A stretch of 64,000 nucleotides of DNA, taken from assembly GCF_002752655.1 (NCBI RefSeq), contig NZ_CP023737.1, positions 868,001 to 932,000 on the forward strand, in the 5' to 3' direction. The notes beneath the pieces were generated by a model. The model saw nothing but the letters and a program-made list of their open reading frames with translations, was not told the DNA's origin and ran no database searches. Positions 56,015-64,000 of the stretch are shown piece after piece (the stretch's first letter is position 1; the number at the start of each line of letters is the position of its first letter). The DNA comes from Methylosinus trichosporium OB3b (GTDB taxonomy: Bacteria > Pseudomonadota > Alphaproteobacteria > Rhizobiales > Beijerinckiaceae). Made by a program: the position numbers and the translations under genes.

Positions 56015-58384
56015 ATGCGCAGAACAAGAAATATTTTGCTGGCCGGCGTCATGACGCCGGCGCTGATTCTCGGCGCGACCCCCATCGCTCCGGCGCAGGC
56101 GCTCGAGCCCGTCCGACTGGCGCAAGCCGCGCCCGACCCTCACGACAAGGACAAGAAGCCGCCGCCGCACGGCGCGGCTCCCGCCGCAGCCCCTCGTCCC
56201 GCCGCGCCGCCCCCGGCTCACGCGCCCATGGGAGCGGCTCCCCAGCCACATGCGCCGATGGCTCGGCCTCCGGCGGCGGCCATGCCCGCTCCGCAAATCG
56301 CGCCGCGTCCGGCTCCTGCGCAGGCGCAGCGGCCGGCGTTCGACGATCCGCCGGCGCACAGAGCCCCGGCCTTCGGCGGGCGCGGTCCCGACCTCGCTAT
56401 TCCTCGGGCCGCGCCGCAGCCGCACGCAGCGCGGCCCCCCGCGCCCGTTCGCGCCGTCGAAGACGCCATCCCCGGCGGCGCAAGGCGTGCGCCGGAGTCC
56501 GCCCCGATTGGCGCGGTTCATGGCGGCGGGGAGACCGGCGGCGCTTTCGATCATAGGCGAGCCGGTCGGCCCACAACGCCGCCTCCCATCGGCGCCGCGA
56601 ACTCACAGGGCGATCAGCCAGCCCACCGCAACGGTCCCGGCCATATTCCGGGCGGTCGCCCCGATACGCCCCCGGCCCTCGGCGCCACCAACCCACAGGG
56701 AAACCCGCCCGCCGGACGCGGCGGTCCCGGACATATTCCCGGAGGTCGCCCCGATACGCCCCCGGCCCTCGGCGCCACCAACCCACAGGGAGACCCGCCC
56801 GCCGGACGCGGCGGTCCCGGACATATTCCCGGAGGTCGCCCCGACGCGCCCCCGGCCCTCGGCGCCACCAACCCACAGGGAGACCCGCCCGCCGGCCACG
56901 GCGGTCCCGGACATATTCCCGGAGGTCGCCCCGATACGCCCCCGGCCCTCGGCGCCACCAACCCACAGGGAAACCCGCCCGCCGGACGCGGCGGTCCCGG
57001 ACATATTCCCGGAGGTCACCCCGATACGCCCCCGGCCCTCGGCGCCACCAACCCACAGGGAGACCCGCCCGCCGGCCACGGCGGTCCCGGACATATTCCC
57101 GGAGGTCGCCCCGATACGCCCCCAGCCCTCGGCGCCACCAACCCGCTGGGCGGACCCGCGGGCCAAGGCGGTCCCGGCCATTTCTTGGGCGGCCATGCAG
57201 GCGTCCCGCCGGCGCCCGGCGCGAGCGTCCCACCCGCTCCTCCCCCGAACGCTCCTCCGATCGCGGCCGCGCCAGACGGCCGAGGATTCGATGGGCATGG
57301 CCGCTTTCAGCCTCCGGGCGGACCGGGCGGGCCTGGCGTTCCACCCGTCGCCGGCGGCGGTGGACGGCCCGGCGCTCCGCAGCGCGGCGGCGGCTCCGGC
57401 CTCTCGCCCGCCGCCGCTGCGGCGATCGGCGCCGCGGCTGGCCTCGTCGGCGGCTTCATGCTGTCGCAACCCGGCGTCGCGCGCGTGGATCAGGTCCATA
57501 CGCATAGGCGGCAATTCGACCACGACGGCTACTCGGTGATCGAGGAGCCCGGCCGCACCATCGTGCGCGACCCTTACGGCGTTCACATCCGCCACGACGA
57601 GAACGAGCGCTTTCGTGATCTCGGCGTCGACCTGCGCAGCGAGCGGCGCGGCGATGAATTCGTCACCGTCTATCCGCGGCGAGACGGCGGCGAGGTCGTC
57701 ACCTACACCGACGCCAATGGCGTTCTGCTGCGCCGCATCCGCCGCCTGCCGGACGGACGCGAGATCATCCTCATCGACAACTCGTTCCGCGGGCCGCCGC
57801 GCGGCTATGCGGATGATGTCGTGATGCTGCCGCCGCCGCCCGTCGTCATTCCGCGCGAGCGTTATGTCGTCGATTATGGCGCGGCGAATGAGCAGGTCGT
57901 CTATGAGACGCTGACGGCGCCGCCGGTGGCGCCGGTGCCGCGTCGCTACACGCTGGACGAGGTGCGCGCGAGCCCGAGCCTGCGCGCCTACACGCGCAGC
58001 GTCGACATCGACACGATCACATTCGACTCGGGCTCCTGGACGGTCGCCCCCGATCAGGCGCAGCGCCTCTCGGTCATCGCCACGGCGCTGAACCAGGCGA
58101 TTCGCAATAATCCGAGCGAAGTCTTTCTCGTCGAGGGCCACACCGACGCCACCGGCTCGGATGTCGACAATCTGTCGCTGTCGGATCGCCGTGCGCAATC
58201 GGTCGCGACCTTGTTGACGCGCGACTTCGACGTGCCAGCGGAAAATCTGACGACGCAAGGATATGGCGAGCAATATCCAAAAGTCGATGTTCAAGGTCCC
58301 TCGCGGGAGAACCGCCGCGTGACCGTGCGACGCATCACGCCGCTGCTCAACGGACAGGGACAATCGACCTCCCAGTCGCAGTGA
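56015..58384 (+). CDS. OmpA-family protein with proline/glycine repeat region
   Basis: A 789-residue exported protein. After a signal peptide (LILGATPIAPAQALEP) comes a Pro/Ala/Gly-rich region (about 40-430), including a 30-residue tandem repeat of the form GHIPGGRPDTPPALGATNPQ plus GNPPAGRGGP. A hydrophobic helix (AAAIGAAAGLVGGFMLS) is at about 468-485. The C-terminal OmpA/MotB domain has TITFDSGSW, VEGHTDATGSDVDN and ENRRVTVRRI, so it should bind peptidoglycan. GGAGGA precedes ATG 56015. Length of the repeat region may vary between strains. Confidence 0.88.
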   Translation: MRRTRNILLAGVMTPALILGATPIAPAQALEPVRLAQAAPDPHDKDKKPPPHGAAPAAAPRPAAPPPAHAPMGAAPQPHAPMARPPAAAMPAPQIAPRPAPAQAQRPAFDDPPAHRAPAFGGRGPDLAIPRAAPQPHAARPPAPVRAVEDAIPGGARRAPESAPIGAVHGGGETGGAFDHRRAGRPTTPPPIGAANSQGDQPAHRNGPGHIPGGRPDTPPALGATNPQGNPPAGRGGPGHIPGGRPDTPPALGATNPQGDPPAGRGGPGHIPGGRPDAPPALGATNPQGDPPAGHGGPGHIPGGRPDTPPALGATNPQGNPPAGRGGPGHIPGGHPDTPPALGATNPQGDPPAGHGGPGHIPGGRPDTPPALGATNPLGGPAGQGGPGHFLGGHAGVPPAPGASVPPAPPPNAPPIAAAPDGRGFDGHGRFQPPGGPGGPGVPPVAGGGGRPGAPQRGGGSGLSPAAAAAIGAAAGLVGGFMLSQPGVARVDQVHTHRRQFDHDGYSVIEEPGRTIVRDPYGVHIRHDENERFRDLGVDLRSERRGDEFVTVYPRRDGGEVVTYTDANGVLLRRIRRLPDGREIILIDNSFRGPPRGYADDVVMLPPPPVVIPRERYVVDYGAANEQVVYETLTAPPVAPVPRRYTLDEVRASPSLRAYTRSVDIDTITFDSGSWTVAPDQAQRLSVIATALNQAIRNNPSEVFLVEGHTDATGSDVDNLSLSDRRAQSVATLLTRDFDVPAENLTTQGYGEQYPKVDVQGPSRENRRVTVRRITPLLNGQGQSTSQSQ
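56641..57180 (+). repeat. 90-bp in-frame tandem repeat, six units plus degenerate edges
   Basis: Near-identical 90-bp units begin at about 56641, 56731, 56821, 56911, 57001 and 57091, with degenerate material around 57181. Each encodes 30 residues (HIPGG then RPDTPPALGATNPQ then GNPPAGRGGPG), varying at a few codons (Asn/Asp, Arg/His). The number of identical stretches points to recent unequal crossing-over or slippage. Confidence 0.93.
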
Positions 58385-58525
58385 TCGCGCATTGCGACGA
58401 TCGCGATTCTCGGACGGCGCGCGATACGCGCGCCGTCACAAAAGCTTCGCCCGTCCATGGTCTAAAGCCCACACCGGCGGCGCTGCGCGAGGCGAGCGCG
58501 CTCGGAAGCGGGGACTGAAGAAAAC

Positions 58526-59428
58526 ATGTGGGCGATCGACGCCGACGCCGGCCGCAAGATTATCGCCGGCGCTTTTCCTTTGCTGCGACCGAAAAAAAAG
58601 AGCAACGGACTCGACGGACCGCTCGCGCGGCTCGGCGCGCTCGAGGTTCGCCTCGCCTGCGGCAAGAAGGAAATCCGCAAGGCGCAGCGCTTGCGCTTCA
58701 AAGTCTTCTTCCGCAAGGGCGGCGCCATCCCCGACGCCAAAGCGGCGATCACCCGCCGCGACGCCGATCGCTTCGACAAATTCTGCGATCATCTCATCGT
58801 CATCGATCACGCCGCGCGCACCCGCTTCGGCAAGATCAAGCCGAAGGTCGTCGGCGCCTATCGTCTGCTGCGCAGCGAGGTCGCGCAGAAGAAAGGCGGC
58901 TTCTATTCGGCGAGCGAATATGATCTCGAGCCGTTGCTCGCGCGCCATCCGGGTCTGCGCTTCCTCGAGCTCGGACGCTCCTGCGTGCTGGAGCAATATC
59001 GCGGCAAGCGCACGATCGAGCTGCTCTGGCGCGGCATATTGGCTTATGTGCGCCATCATCGCATCGACGCCATGATCGGCTGCGCCAGCTTCGAGGGCGC
59101 CAATCCGCTCGCTCATGCGGCGGCGCTGAGCTTCCTCGCGCATCATGCGAGCGCCGAGGACGAGTGGAGCGTCAGCGCGCGGCGCGACCTACATGTGCCG
59201 ATGGCCATTCTGGCGAAAGAGGCCGTCGACGCGCGCAGAGCGATGAATGCGCTGCCGCCGCTGATCAAGGGCTATTTGCGTGTCGGCGCCAAGTTCGGCG
59301 ACGGCGCCGTGGTCGACCGAAAGTTCAACACGACCGACGTTTTCGTCATCGTGAAGGTCGCCGAGCTCGACGCCCGCTATCTCGATTATTTCGGCGGCGC
59401 CGCAGAGAGCGAGCGCCACGCCGCGTGA
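58526..59428 (+). CDS. OlsB-like GNAT acyltransferase (ornithine lipid type)
   Basis: A 300-residue hemolysin-fold GNAT enzyme. KAQRLRFKVFFRKGG, DHAARTRFGKIKPKVVGAYR and FLELGRSCVLEQYRGKRTIE match OlsB, which transfers a 3-hydroxyacyl group to the alpha-amino group of ornithine, the first step to ornithine lipids. The C-terminal IKGYLRVGAKFGDGAVVD is also conserved. OlsA is not adjacent. It lies 37 bp before the convergent acylase gene. Confidence 0.88.
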   Translation: MWAIDADAGRKIIAGAFPLLRPKKKSNGLDGPLARLGALEVRLACGKKEIRKAQRLRFKVFFRKGGAIPDAKAAITRRDADRFDKFCDHLIVIDHAARTRFGKIKPKVVGAYRLLRSEVAQKKGGFYSASEYDLEPLLARHPGLRFLELGRSCVLEQYRGKRTIELLWRGILAYVRHHRIDAMIGCASFEGANPLAHAAALSFLAHHASAEDEWSVSARRDLHVPMAILAKEAVDARRAMNALPPLIKGYLRVGAKFGDGAVVDRKFNTTDVFVIVKVAELDARYLDYFGGAAESERHAA

Positions 59429-59465
59429 CGGCGGCGGCCTCGCGCGAGAGCCGCCTCGCCGCGCG

Positions 59466-61838
59466 TCACGGCGCGCCCTTCGCCGGCTCCAGCACGAGCT
59501 CGCTCTCGAAGCTTCGCGCGCGCAACGGGCGCGAGCGGCCGGCGACCCAATCGGCATGGCGATCGGCATAATGCGGCGAGGCGGGCTGGCCCGACTGGCC
59601 GCCCGCCATCTGAAACAATCCGTCGTCCTCATGGCCCGGCGAGGCGACGAGGCGCGCATTGGCGCCGACGCCATTGCCGCTCTGCGACACCGCATGGAAA
59701 CGGACGCATTCCGGACAGCCCGCCACCTCCGCCTTCGGCATATCGAGAAAAGGCGCGAGCAGAGAGGAGACGCCGGAGAGCGGATGGAACATCTGCACGC
59801 GATTCTCCTCGCCCCAGCGGAGGCCCGCGATCGATGTCTCGCCGCTCGCGGCGGTGAGGCGAGCGGCCGCCCGCCTCAGCGCCGCGACGACCACGCCGTT
59901 CCACTCCTCCCGGTCCGATTCGGCCCGCCGCGCGTCGATCATCGCGCGAACCGATGTGTCGACATTGGACCAGAAATAACGGAACGTCGGATCGAGCGCG
60001 CGGCATCGCTCGAGGATCGGCGCCAGCATCGCCTCCTTCAGCTCGCTGCGAAACTCGAACACGAGACGAAGTCCGAGGCTGCTCGGCTCGGCGCGTCCGT
60101 CAAAAGCTTCCAGCGCGCGCAGAAGATCCTCGGTCTCGGCGTCGGCGATTTTCGACGCGCGCAGAGCCTCGAGCGCCACGTCGCGGTCGTAGCGGTAATA
60201 TTCGGCGGAAGAGTCGAGCTGCAGAGCCGCCATGTCCGCCTCGACGAAGGCGCCGGAGCGCAGCCGCTCGGCGATCCGCCAGGCGCGGACGCCGCCCGAA
60301 TAGTCGTGGCCGATCTCCGGCGCGAAATCGGCGCGGCCGAGCATGCGCTGATTGGCGCTGACGATGAAGCCCTCGGGCGGATCGACGACGACCGGCAGCT
60401 CCTCGCGTGAGAAATAGCCGTCCCAGCCGTGGCCGCCATCGTCCCAGAACTCGGCGAAACGACCCGAGAAGCCGCGCCGCTTCGGAATCTTGCCGATGAG
60501 GGTCCAGCCGATCGAACCGCCCGCATCCGCGACGATCGCGTTGAGAGGGGGAACGCCGACGCCTTGGAGAATGCGCAGCGCGCTGCGCACATCGACGGCG
60601 CGGTCCATGTTCATGAGGTCGAGATTGGTCGCGGCCGGGTCGAGCATGGTCCAGCGCAAGGCGGTCTCGTCGCCGAGCAGCCGGTCCGGCAGCACGGGGC
60701 CGAACACGGTCTCCTTGATGTCGAGGAGCGCGTCCTCGCCGCCGCGGACGCTGATCCGCTCGCGGCGGATCGAATAGTCGCGGGGTCCCTCCGCGGTCGC
60801 ATATTTCGTCCCATCCTCGCCGGCGGGACGCAGCCTCACGAGATCGGTGAAATCCGCGTCGAGATTGGTGAGGCCCCAGGCGACGCGCCCATTGGAGCCG
60901 ACGACGACGAGCGGCGCGCCCGGATAGGTGAGGCCCTCTATGGCGACGTCGCCATAGGCGAGATGGGCGCGATACCAGACATTCGGCTGCTGCAGGAAGA
61001 GATGCATGTCGCTCGCGAGAATGGCGCGGCCGTCGGCGGTGCGCGCGCGCGACACCGCCCATGCGTTCGACCCTATCGGAGCGGTCACGCCGACGATCGC
61101 CGCGCCGCGCGACGCGCGGACGCCTGCGCGCAGCAACGGGCGCAGCTCCTCGGGCGGATGCGCGCCGGCGGCGCAGCGCTCGGGCGAGCGCGGCGCGAGC
61201 GCTTCGTTGTAGCAATCGCTCTCGGGCGTCAGAAACTCGACCACGGCGGCGGGCAGCGCGGCGCGCATGACGGTCGCGGCGCGCTCGCTCTCGATCGAGG
61301 ACGACATATGCGCGAAAGTGAGCGCGACGAGAATGCTGTCGCGCGGGCGCCAGGGCTCCGGATCATAACCGAGCGCCAGAAGCTCCCAGGGCTTCACGAC
61401 GGCGTCCCGCATCGCTTGCTGGACGCCGCGCGCATAAGCGTCGAGCGCGCGCTTCTCATCGTCGGGAAGCCGCTCGAGGATCGCATCGGCGAGCCGATCG
61501 AAATTCATCGTGCGGGCGAAGCGGTCGCTCTCGAGCAGCGCCGGACCGAAAACCTCCGCGAGCCGCCCCGCGCTCTTGCGGCGCAGGAGATCCATCTGAA
61601 ACAGCCGATCGCCGGCGGTGACATAGCCGAGCGCGGCGAAAGCGTCCTCGCGATTCGCAGCGGCGATGTGCGGCGCGCCCGAGTCGTCGAAACGAATGGT
61701 CACGCTCTGCGCGAGCCCGGGCAGACCATGGGTCCCGCTGCGGACCGGCAAGGCGAGACGCAGCGCGCCGAACGCCGTCGCCGCGACGGCGAGAATGAGA
61801 AGCGCGAGCGAGATCGTCGCGACGCGAAGGATTTTCAT
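59466..61838 (-). CDS. Penicillin acylase family Ntn-hydrolase (PvdQ-like)
   Basis: A 790-residue periplasmic acylase precursor with one N-terminal membrane/signal segment. It should self-cleave before the Ser of PIGSNAWAVSR, whose N-terminal Ser is the nucleophile; NLDADFTDLVRLRP and GLTYPGAPLVVVGSNGRVAWG match the beta chain. The family includes penicillin acylase, PvdQ and AHL acylases. The ABC exporter upstream overlaps its start (ATGA), so the two are coupled, as expected for precursor export followed by deacylation in siderophore maturation. Substrate unproven. Confidence 0.88.
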   Translation of the reverse strand: MKILRVATISLALLILAVAATAFGALRLALPVRSGTHGLPGLAQSVTIRFDDSGAPHIAAANREDAFAALGYVTAGDRLFQMDLLRRKSAGRLAEVFGPALLESDRFARTMNFDRLADAILERLPDDEKRALDAYARGVQQAMRDAVVKPWELLALGYDPEPWRPRDSILVALTFAHMSSSIESERAATVMRAALPAAVVEFLTPESDCYNEALAPRSPERCAAGAHPPEELRPLLRAGVRASRGAAIVGVTAPIGSNAWAVSRARTADGRAILASDMHLFLQQPNVWYRAHLAYGDVAIEGLTYPGAPLVVVGSNGRVAWGLTNLDADFTDLVRLRPAGEDGTKYATAEGPRDYSIRRERISVRGGEDALLDIKETVFGPVLPDRLLGDETALRWTMLDPAATNLDLMNMDRAVDVRSALRILQGVGVPPLNAIVADAGGSIGWTLIGKIPKRRGFSGRFAEFWDDGGHGWDGYFSREELPVVVDPPEGFIVSANQRMLGRADFAPEIGHDYSGGVRAWRIAERLRSGAFVEADMAALQLDSSAEYYRYDRDVALEALRASKIADAETEDLLRALEAFDGRAEPSSLGLRLVFEFRSELKEAMLAPILERCRALDPTFRYFWSNVDTSVRAMIDARRAESDREEWNGVVVAALRRAAARLTAASGETSIAGLRWGEENRVQMFHPLSGVSSLLAPFLDMPKAEVAGCPECVRFHAVSQSGNGVGANARLVASPGHEDDGLFQMAGGQSGQPASPHYADRHADWVAGRSRPLRARSFESELVLEPAKGAP

Positions 61839-63511
61839 GCGGGGCTCCCTGCCGTCTCGTCGACGACGGGCGTCTCCTCGCGCTCGATGCGGCCGCACGA
61901 CATGCGCAGCACGCGGTCGGCCGAGGAGAAATATCTGTCGTCGTGGCTGATTGCGATGATCGTCTTGCCGCTCGCCTTCAGCTCGGGAAGCAGGCGTCTA
62001 TAGAACATCTCGCGAAAGGCCGGGTCCTGCTCGGCCGCCCATTCGTCGAAGACGAGGATCGGCCTGTCCTCGAGGCAGGCGGCGAGCAGAGCGAGCCGCT
62101 TTCTCTGTCCGCGCGACAGCTCGACCGTCGAGAATCGTCCGTCCCGGACCTCGACCTTCTCGGCGAGACGCAAGCGCTCCAGCAGCTCCTCGGCGCGCCG
62201 CCGCGACGGCTCGTCGCTATAGCCGAGCAAAGCTTCGAAGACATGGGCGTCGGCGAAGACAGCGGCGAAATTCTGCCGATAGGCTTCGCGGTCGGCCGCC
62301 GCAACGGGGCGTCCGCCGATGCGGATCTCCCCCATGTCCGGCGCGAACAGGCCGAGCAGCACGAGCGCGAGCGTCGTCTTGCCGCCGCCATTGCCGCCGG
62401 TGACGAACAGAATCTCGCCCGGCTCGATGCGAAGATCGATCGGGCCGAGATCATAGGAGCTGTCGTCGGTCGGCCCGCGCCGACGATAGGTCACTCCGCG
62501 CAGCTCTATGGCGCCGGGCGGGAGGGCGGCGCGATCGACCGGCGCGGCGACAGCCGGCTCGGCGAGGCCCATCGCCTCGATGTTGCGCATCGCCGCCACG
62601 CCCTTGCCGATGATCGGCAGCCAGGCGCCGACCATCCCCAGCGGCCCGCTGAGAAACATGGTCCCGAGCGCGAAGCCGGTCAGCGTCTCGGGCGCGACCG
62701 CGAGGAAGCGGGGAACCAAGAACAGCAGCAGCCCCAGGAACAGGAAGAACAGCGTGTCCGACGATCGCTCCACCAGAACGAAGCTCGTCTGCGCCTTTAT
62801 GCTGTGTCCGCGGAAATCATCCGCGGCGCGAGCGAGCTCCTCGTCGAGGAAGGCGCGCCGGCGGCGGGCGTTCATCCTCAGCTCCTTTCCGCCTTCGACG
62901 AGCGAGCGGAGCGCGCCGAACAGCGCGTTCTCGGTCCGCCGCGCGCTGTCGAGCCAGCCCTGCGCGCGCGTCAACGCTGGCCGCCGCGCGCAGAGGACGA
63001 CGCCGACATAGAGCAGAATGAACAGGCACAGGAGCGGCGACAGCCATAGCAGATAGACGAACACGGCGACGACCTTCGCGCCTTCGATCACCAGCGTCGG
63101 GAGCAGCTTCTGCGCCGCGACGATGCTGTTCGCATCCTCCGTCAGCACCGCGAGCAGCCGATGCGCGCCATGCGCTTCGGCGACATGCAGCGGCGTCTCC
63201 AGAATGCGGCGCGCGAGGCCGAGGCGCAGATGAAAGAGATTGTCCTGCGCGAGGCGCGACAGCAGCAGCAGCGAGGCGGCGCTCGACGCCAGGAAGACGA
63301 CGCAGAGGAGGAAGAATCCGACGACGACCTCCGTCGTCTGCTCACGGCCCGCGGCAATGCCGCGCGTGAGAAGATCGAGGAGGCCAGCGCTGGCGGCGCC
63401 GGCGATCACGCCGGTGACGAGCGACACCGCGAGCGTGCTCTTCGACGCGGCGAAGACGCTCCACAGGCTCCAGGCGCCGGCGCGTCGCGGCCGCGCGCGG
63501 CGATCATGCAT
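61835..63511 (-). CDS. Cyclic-peptide export ABC transporter (PvdE/SyrD type)
   Basis: A 558-residue fused ABC exporter with six N-terminal membrane helices and a C-terminal ATPase. Walker A is GGNGGGKTT, signature LSRGQRKRLALLAAC, Walker B ILVFDEWAAEQDP, in the order and wording of the PvdE/SyrD cyclic-peptide exporter family. PvdE exports acylated pyoverdine precursor to the periplasm for PvdQ. The ATG at 63511 starts MHDRRARPRR. It overlaps the acylase gene by 4 bases and is divergent from the glycosyltransferase gene. Confidence 0.9.
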   Translation of the reverse strand: MHDRRARPRRAGAWSLWSVFAASKSTLAVSLVTGVIAGAASAGLLDLLTRGIAAGREQTTEVVVGFFLLCVVFLASSAASLLLLSRLAQDNLFHLRLGLARRILETPLHVAEAHGAHRLLAVLTEDANSIVAAQKLLPTLVIEGAKVVAVFVYLLWLSPLLCLFILLYVGVVLCARRPALTRAQGWLDSARRTENALFGALRSLVEGGKELRMNARRRRAFLDEELARAADDFRGHSIKAQTSFVLVERSSDTLFFLFLGLLLFLVPRFLAVAPETLTGFALGTMFLSGPLGMVGAWLPIIGKGVAAMRNIEAMGLAEPAVAAPVDRAALPPGAIELRGVTYRRRGPTDDSSYDLGPIDLRIEPGEILFVTGGNGGGKTTLALVLLGLFAPDMGEIRIGGRPVAAADREAYRQNFAAVFADAHVFEALLGYSDEPSRRRAEELLERLRLAEKVEVRDGRFSTVELSRGQRKRLALLAACLEDRPILVFDEWAAEQDPAFREMFYRRLLPELKASGKTIIAISHDDRYFSSADRVLRMSCGRIEREETPVVDETAGSPA

Positions 63512-63776
63512 GACGCGGCCTCCGCGCGGCGGGCGCTCTACGTGGCCTGCGGCCTCTAGAGTCGAATGTTCGAGCGTCGGCGCGATGGAGCGGCACGTCG
63601 CGATCCTGCGAAGAGCGGGCGCGCCGGCGGCGTCCCTATGCGCCACCAAGACGCATGGACGAGCGAAAGCGTGCCAGCGGGCTCACGCTGCTGGCGCGAT
63701 GAGTCCAGCCGCCACGTCTTCGAGCAGGCCGCGCCGCCGCAGCGAGCGCGGCGCTGCAATCTCGAGGATCGACCAC

Positions 63777-64000
63777 ATGGCGAATATTCTGTTCTTCATC
63801 GTGCACGAAGTCGGCTCGCTCAACGCCAGCTTTCGGCTCGCCTTGGACCTGAAAGAACGGGGACACGGCGTCGCCTACGCCGGCGTCGCCGATTCGCGCG
63901 CGAGCGTGGAGGCGAACGGATTCGAGTTCATCTGCCTCTTCGAGCGCTTCTTTCCGAAAGGAAGCATTGCCGGCCTCGTCGAGCCCGAGAGGCCGTGGCG
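63777..64000 (+). CDS. Partial UGT/MGT-type glycosyltransferase
   Basis: The first 74 codons of a gene cut by the window edge. It begins MANILFFIVHEVGSLNASFR and has LALDLKERGHGVAYAGVADSR, the N-terminal Rossmann signature of GT-B glycosyltransferases such as macrolide or sterol transferases. The ATG at 63777 is close to CTCGAGGATCGACC. Divergent from the ABC exporter with 265 bp between; it may glycosylate the exported product (inference). Confidence 0.8.
   Translation, partial: MANILFFIVHEVGSLNASFRLALDLKERGHGVAYAGVADSRASVEANGFEFICLFERFFPKGSIAGLVEPERPW

Noticed and set aside
56641..57180. Regular repeat that could be taken for a CRISPR array
   Set aside because: Units are 90 bp, contiguous without spacers, and keep one protein reading frame.

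Overview
The window is 64 kb of high-GC chromosomal DNA that reads as an alphaproteobacterium of the order Hyphomicrobiales. It carries the cell-cycle genes sciP and divK-pleD, an EipB-type envelope protein, the sppA-ihfB-lapA gene order, an OlsB-type ornithine-lipid acyltransferase, and the REP-like palindromes common in rhizobial relatives. A Beijerinckiaceae/Methylocystaceae-type host is plausible from the overall character of the proteins, but no diagnostic methane- or methanol-oxidation operon lies here, so the family is inference.

Layout. 1-15.3 kb is mostly housekeeping: nnr, a protease-nuclease fusion, a glycerophosphodiesterase, RidA, EipB, sppA-ihfB-lapA, cutA, an orphan TmoC-like Rieske ferredoxin, lepA and a flippase-like membrane protein. 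15.4-25.9 kb holds sciP, rlpA, doxX, a RutE-type reductase, a cold-shock gene, an orphan acyl carrier protein, ruvA, accA, a large secreted protein, uppP and ppa. 26.1-32.9 kb looks like a metal or siderophore uptake island: a DUF1636 protein, a PepSY membrane protein, a TonB-dependent receptor, a small DUF2946-like protein and a two-component system. 33-42.9 kb has a rhodanese-ankyrin fusion, trpS, the glycolate oxidase genes glcFED with glcG divergent, and divK-pleD. 43.0-44.3 kb is a complete IS4-family element inserted in a REP palindrome with a 9-bp target duplication. 44.6-44.7 kb has a structured candidate small RNA with a textbook terminator.

45-58.4 kb contains a second DUF2946-like protein, a GST, a class II aldolase, hslVU, tRNA-Ala(GGC), a VapBC45-type toxin-antitoxin pair, tRNA-Leu(CAA), a membrane-anchored periplasmic protein whose predicted mature N-terminus is histidine, a lytic transglycosylase, comM, a hybrid histidine kinase and an OmpA-family protein with a 90-bp tandem repeat. 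From 58.5 kb to the end there is OlsB, then a translationally coupled pair (penicillin-acylase-family hydrolase and PvdE/SyrD-type cyclic-peptide ABC exporter) facing the start of a glycosyltransferase. This looks like the edge of a specialised-metabolite or siderophore maturation locus that continues past the window.

Four families of short palindromic repeats sit between genes. The clearest, a REP-like element, occurs as three convergent doublets. The strongest candidates for something little described are the trypsin-nuclease fusion (2703-4709), the candidate small RNA (44584-44740) and the predicted N-terminal-histidine periplasmic protein (50711-51364).
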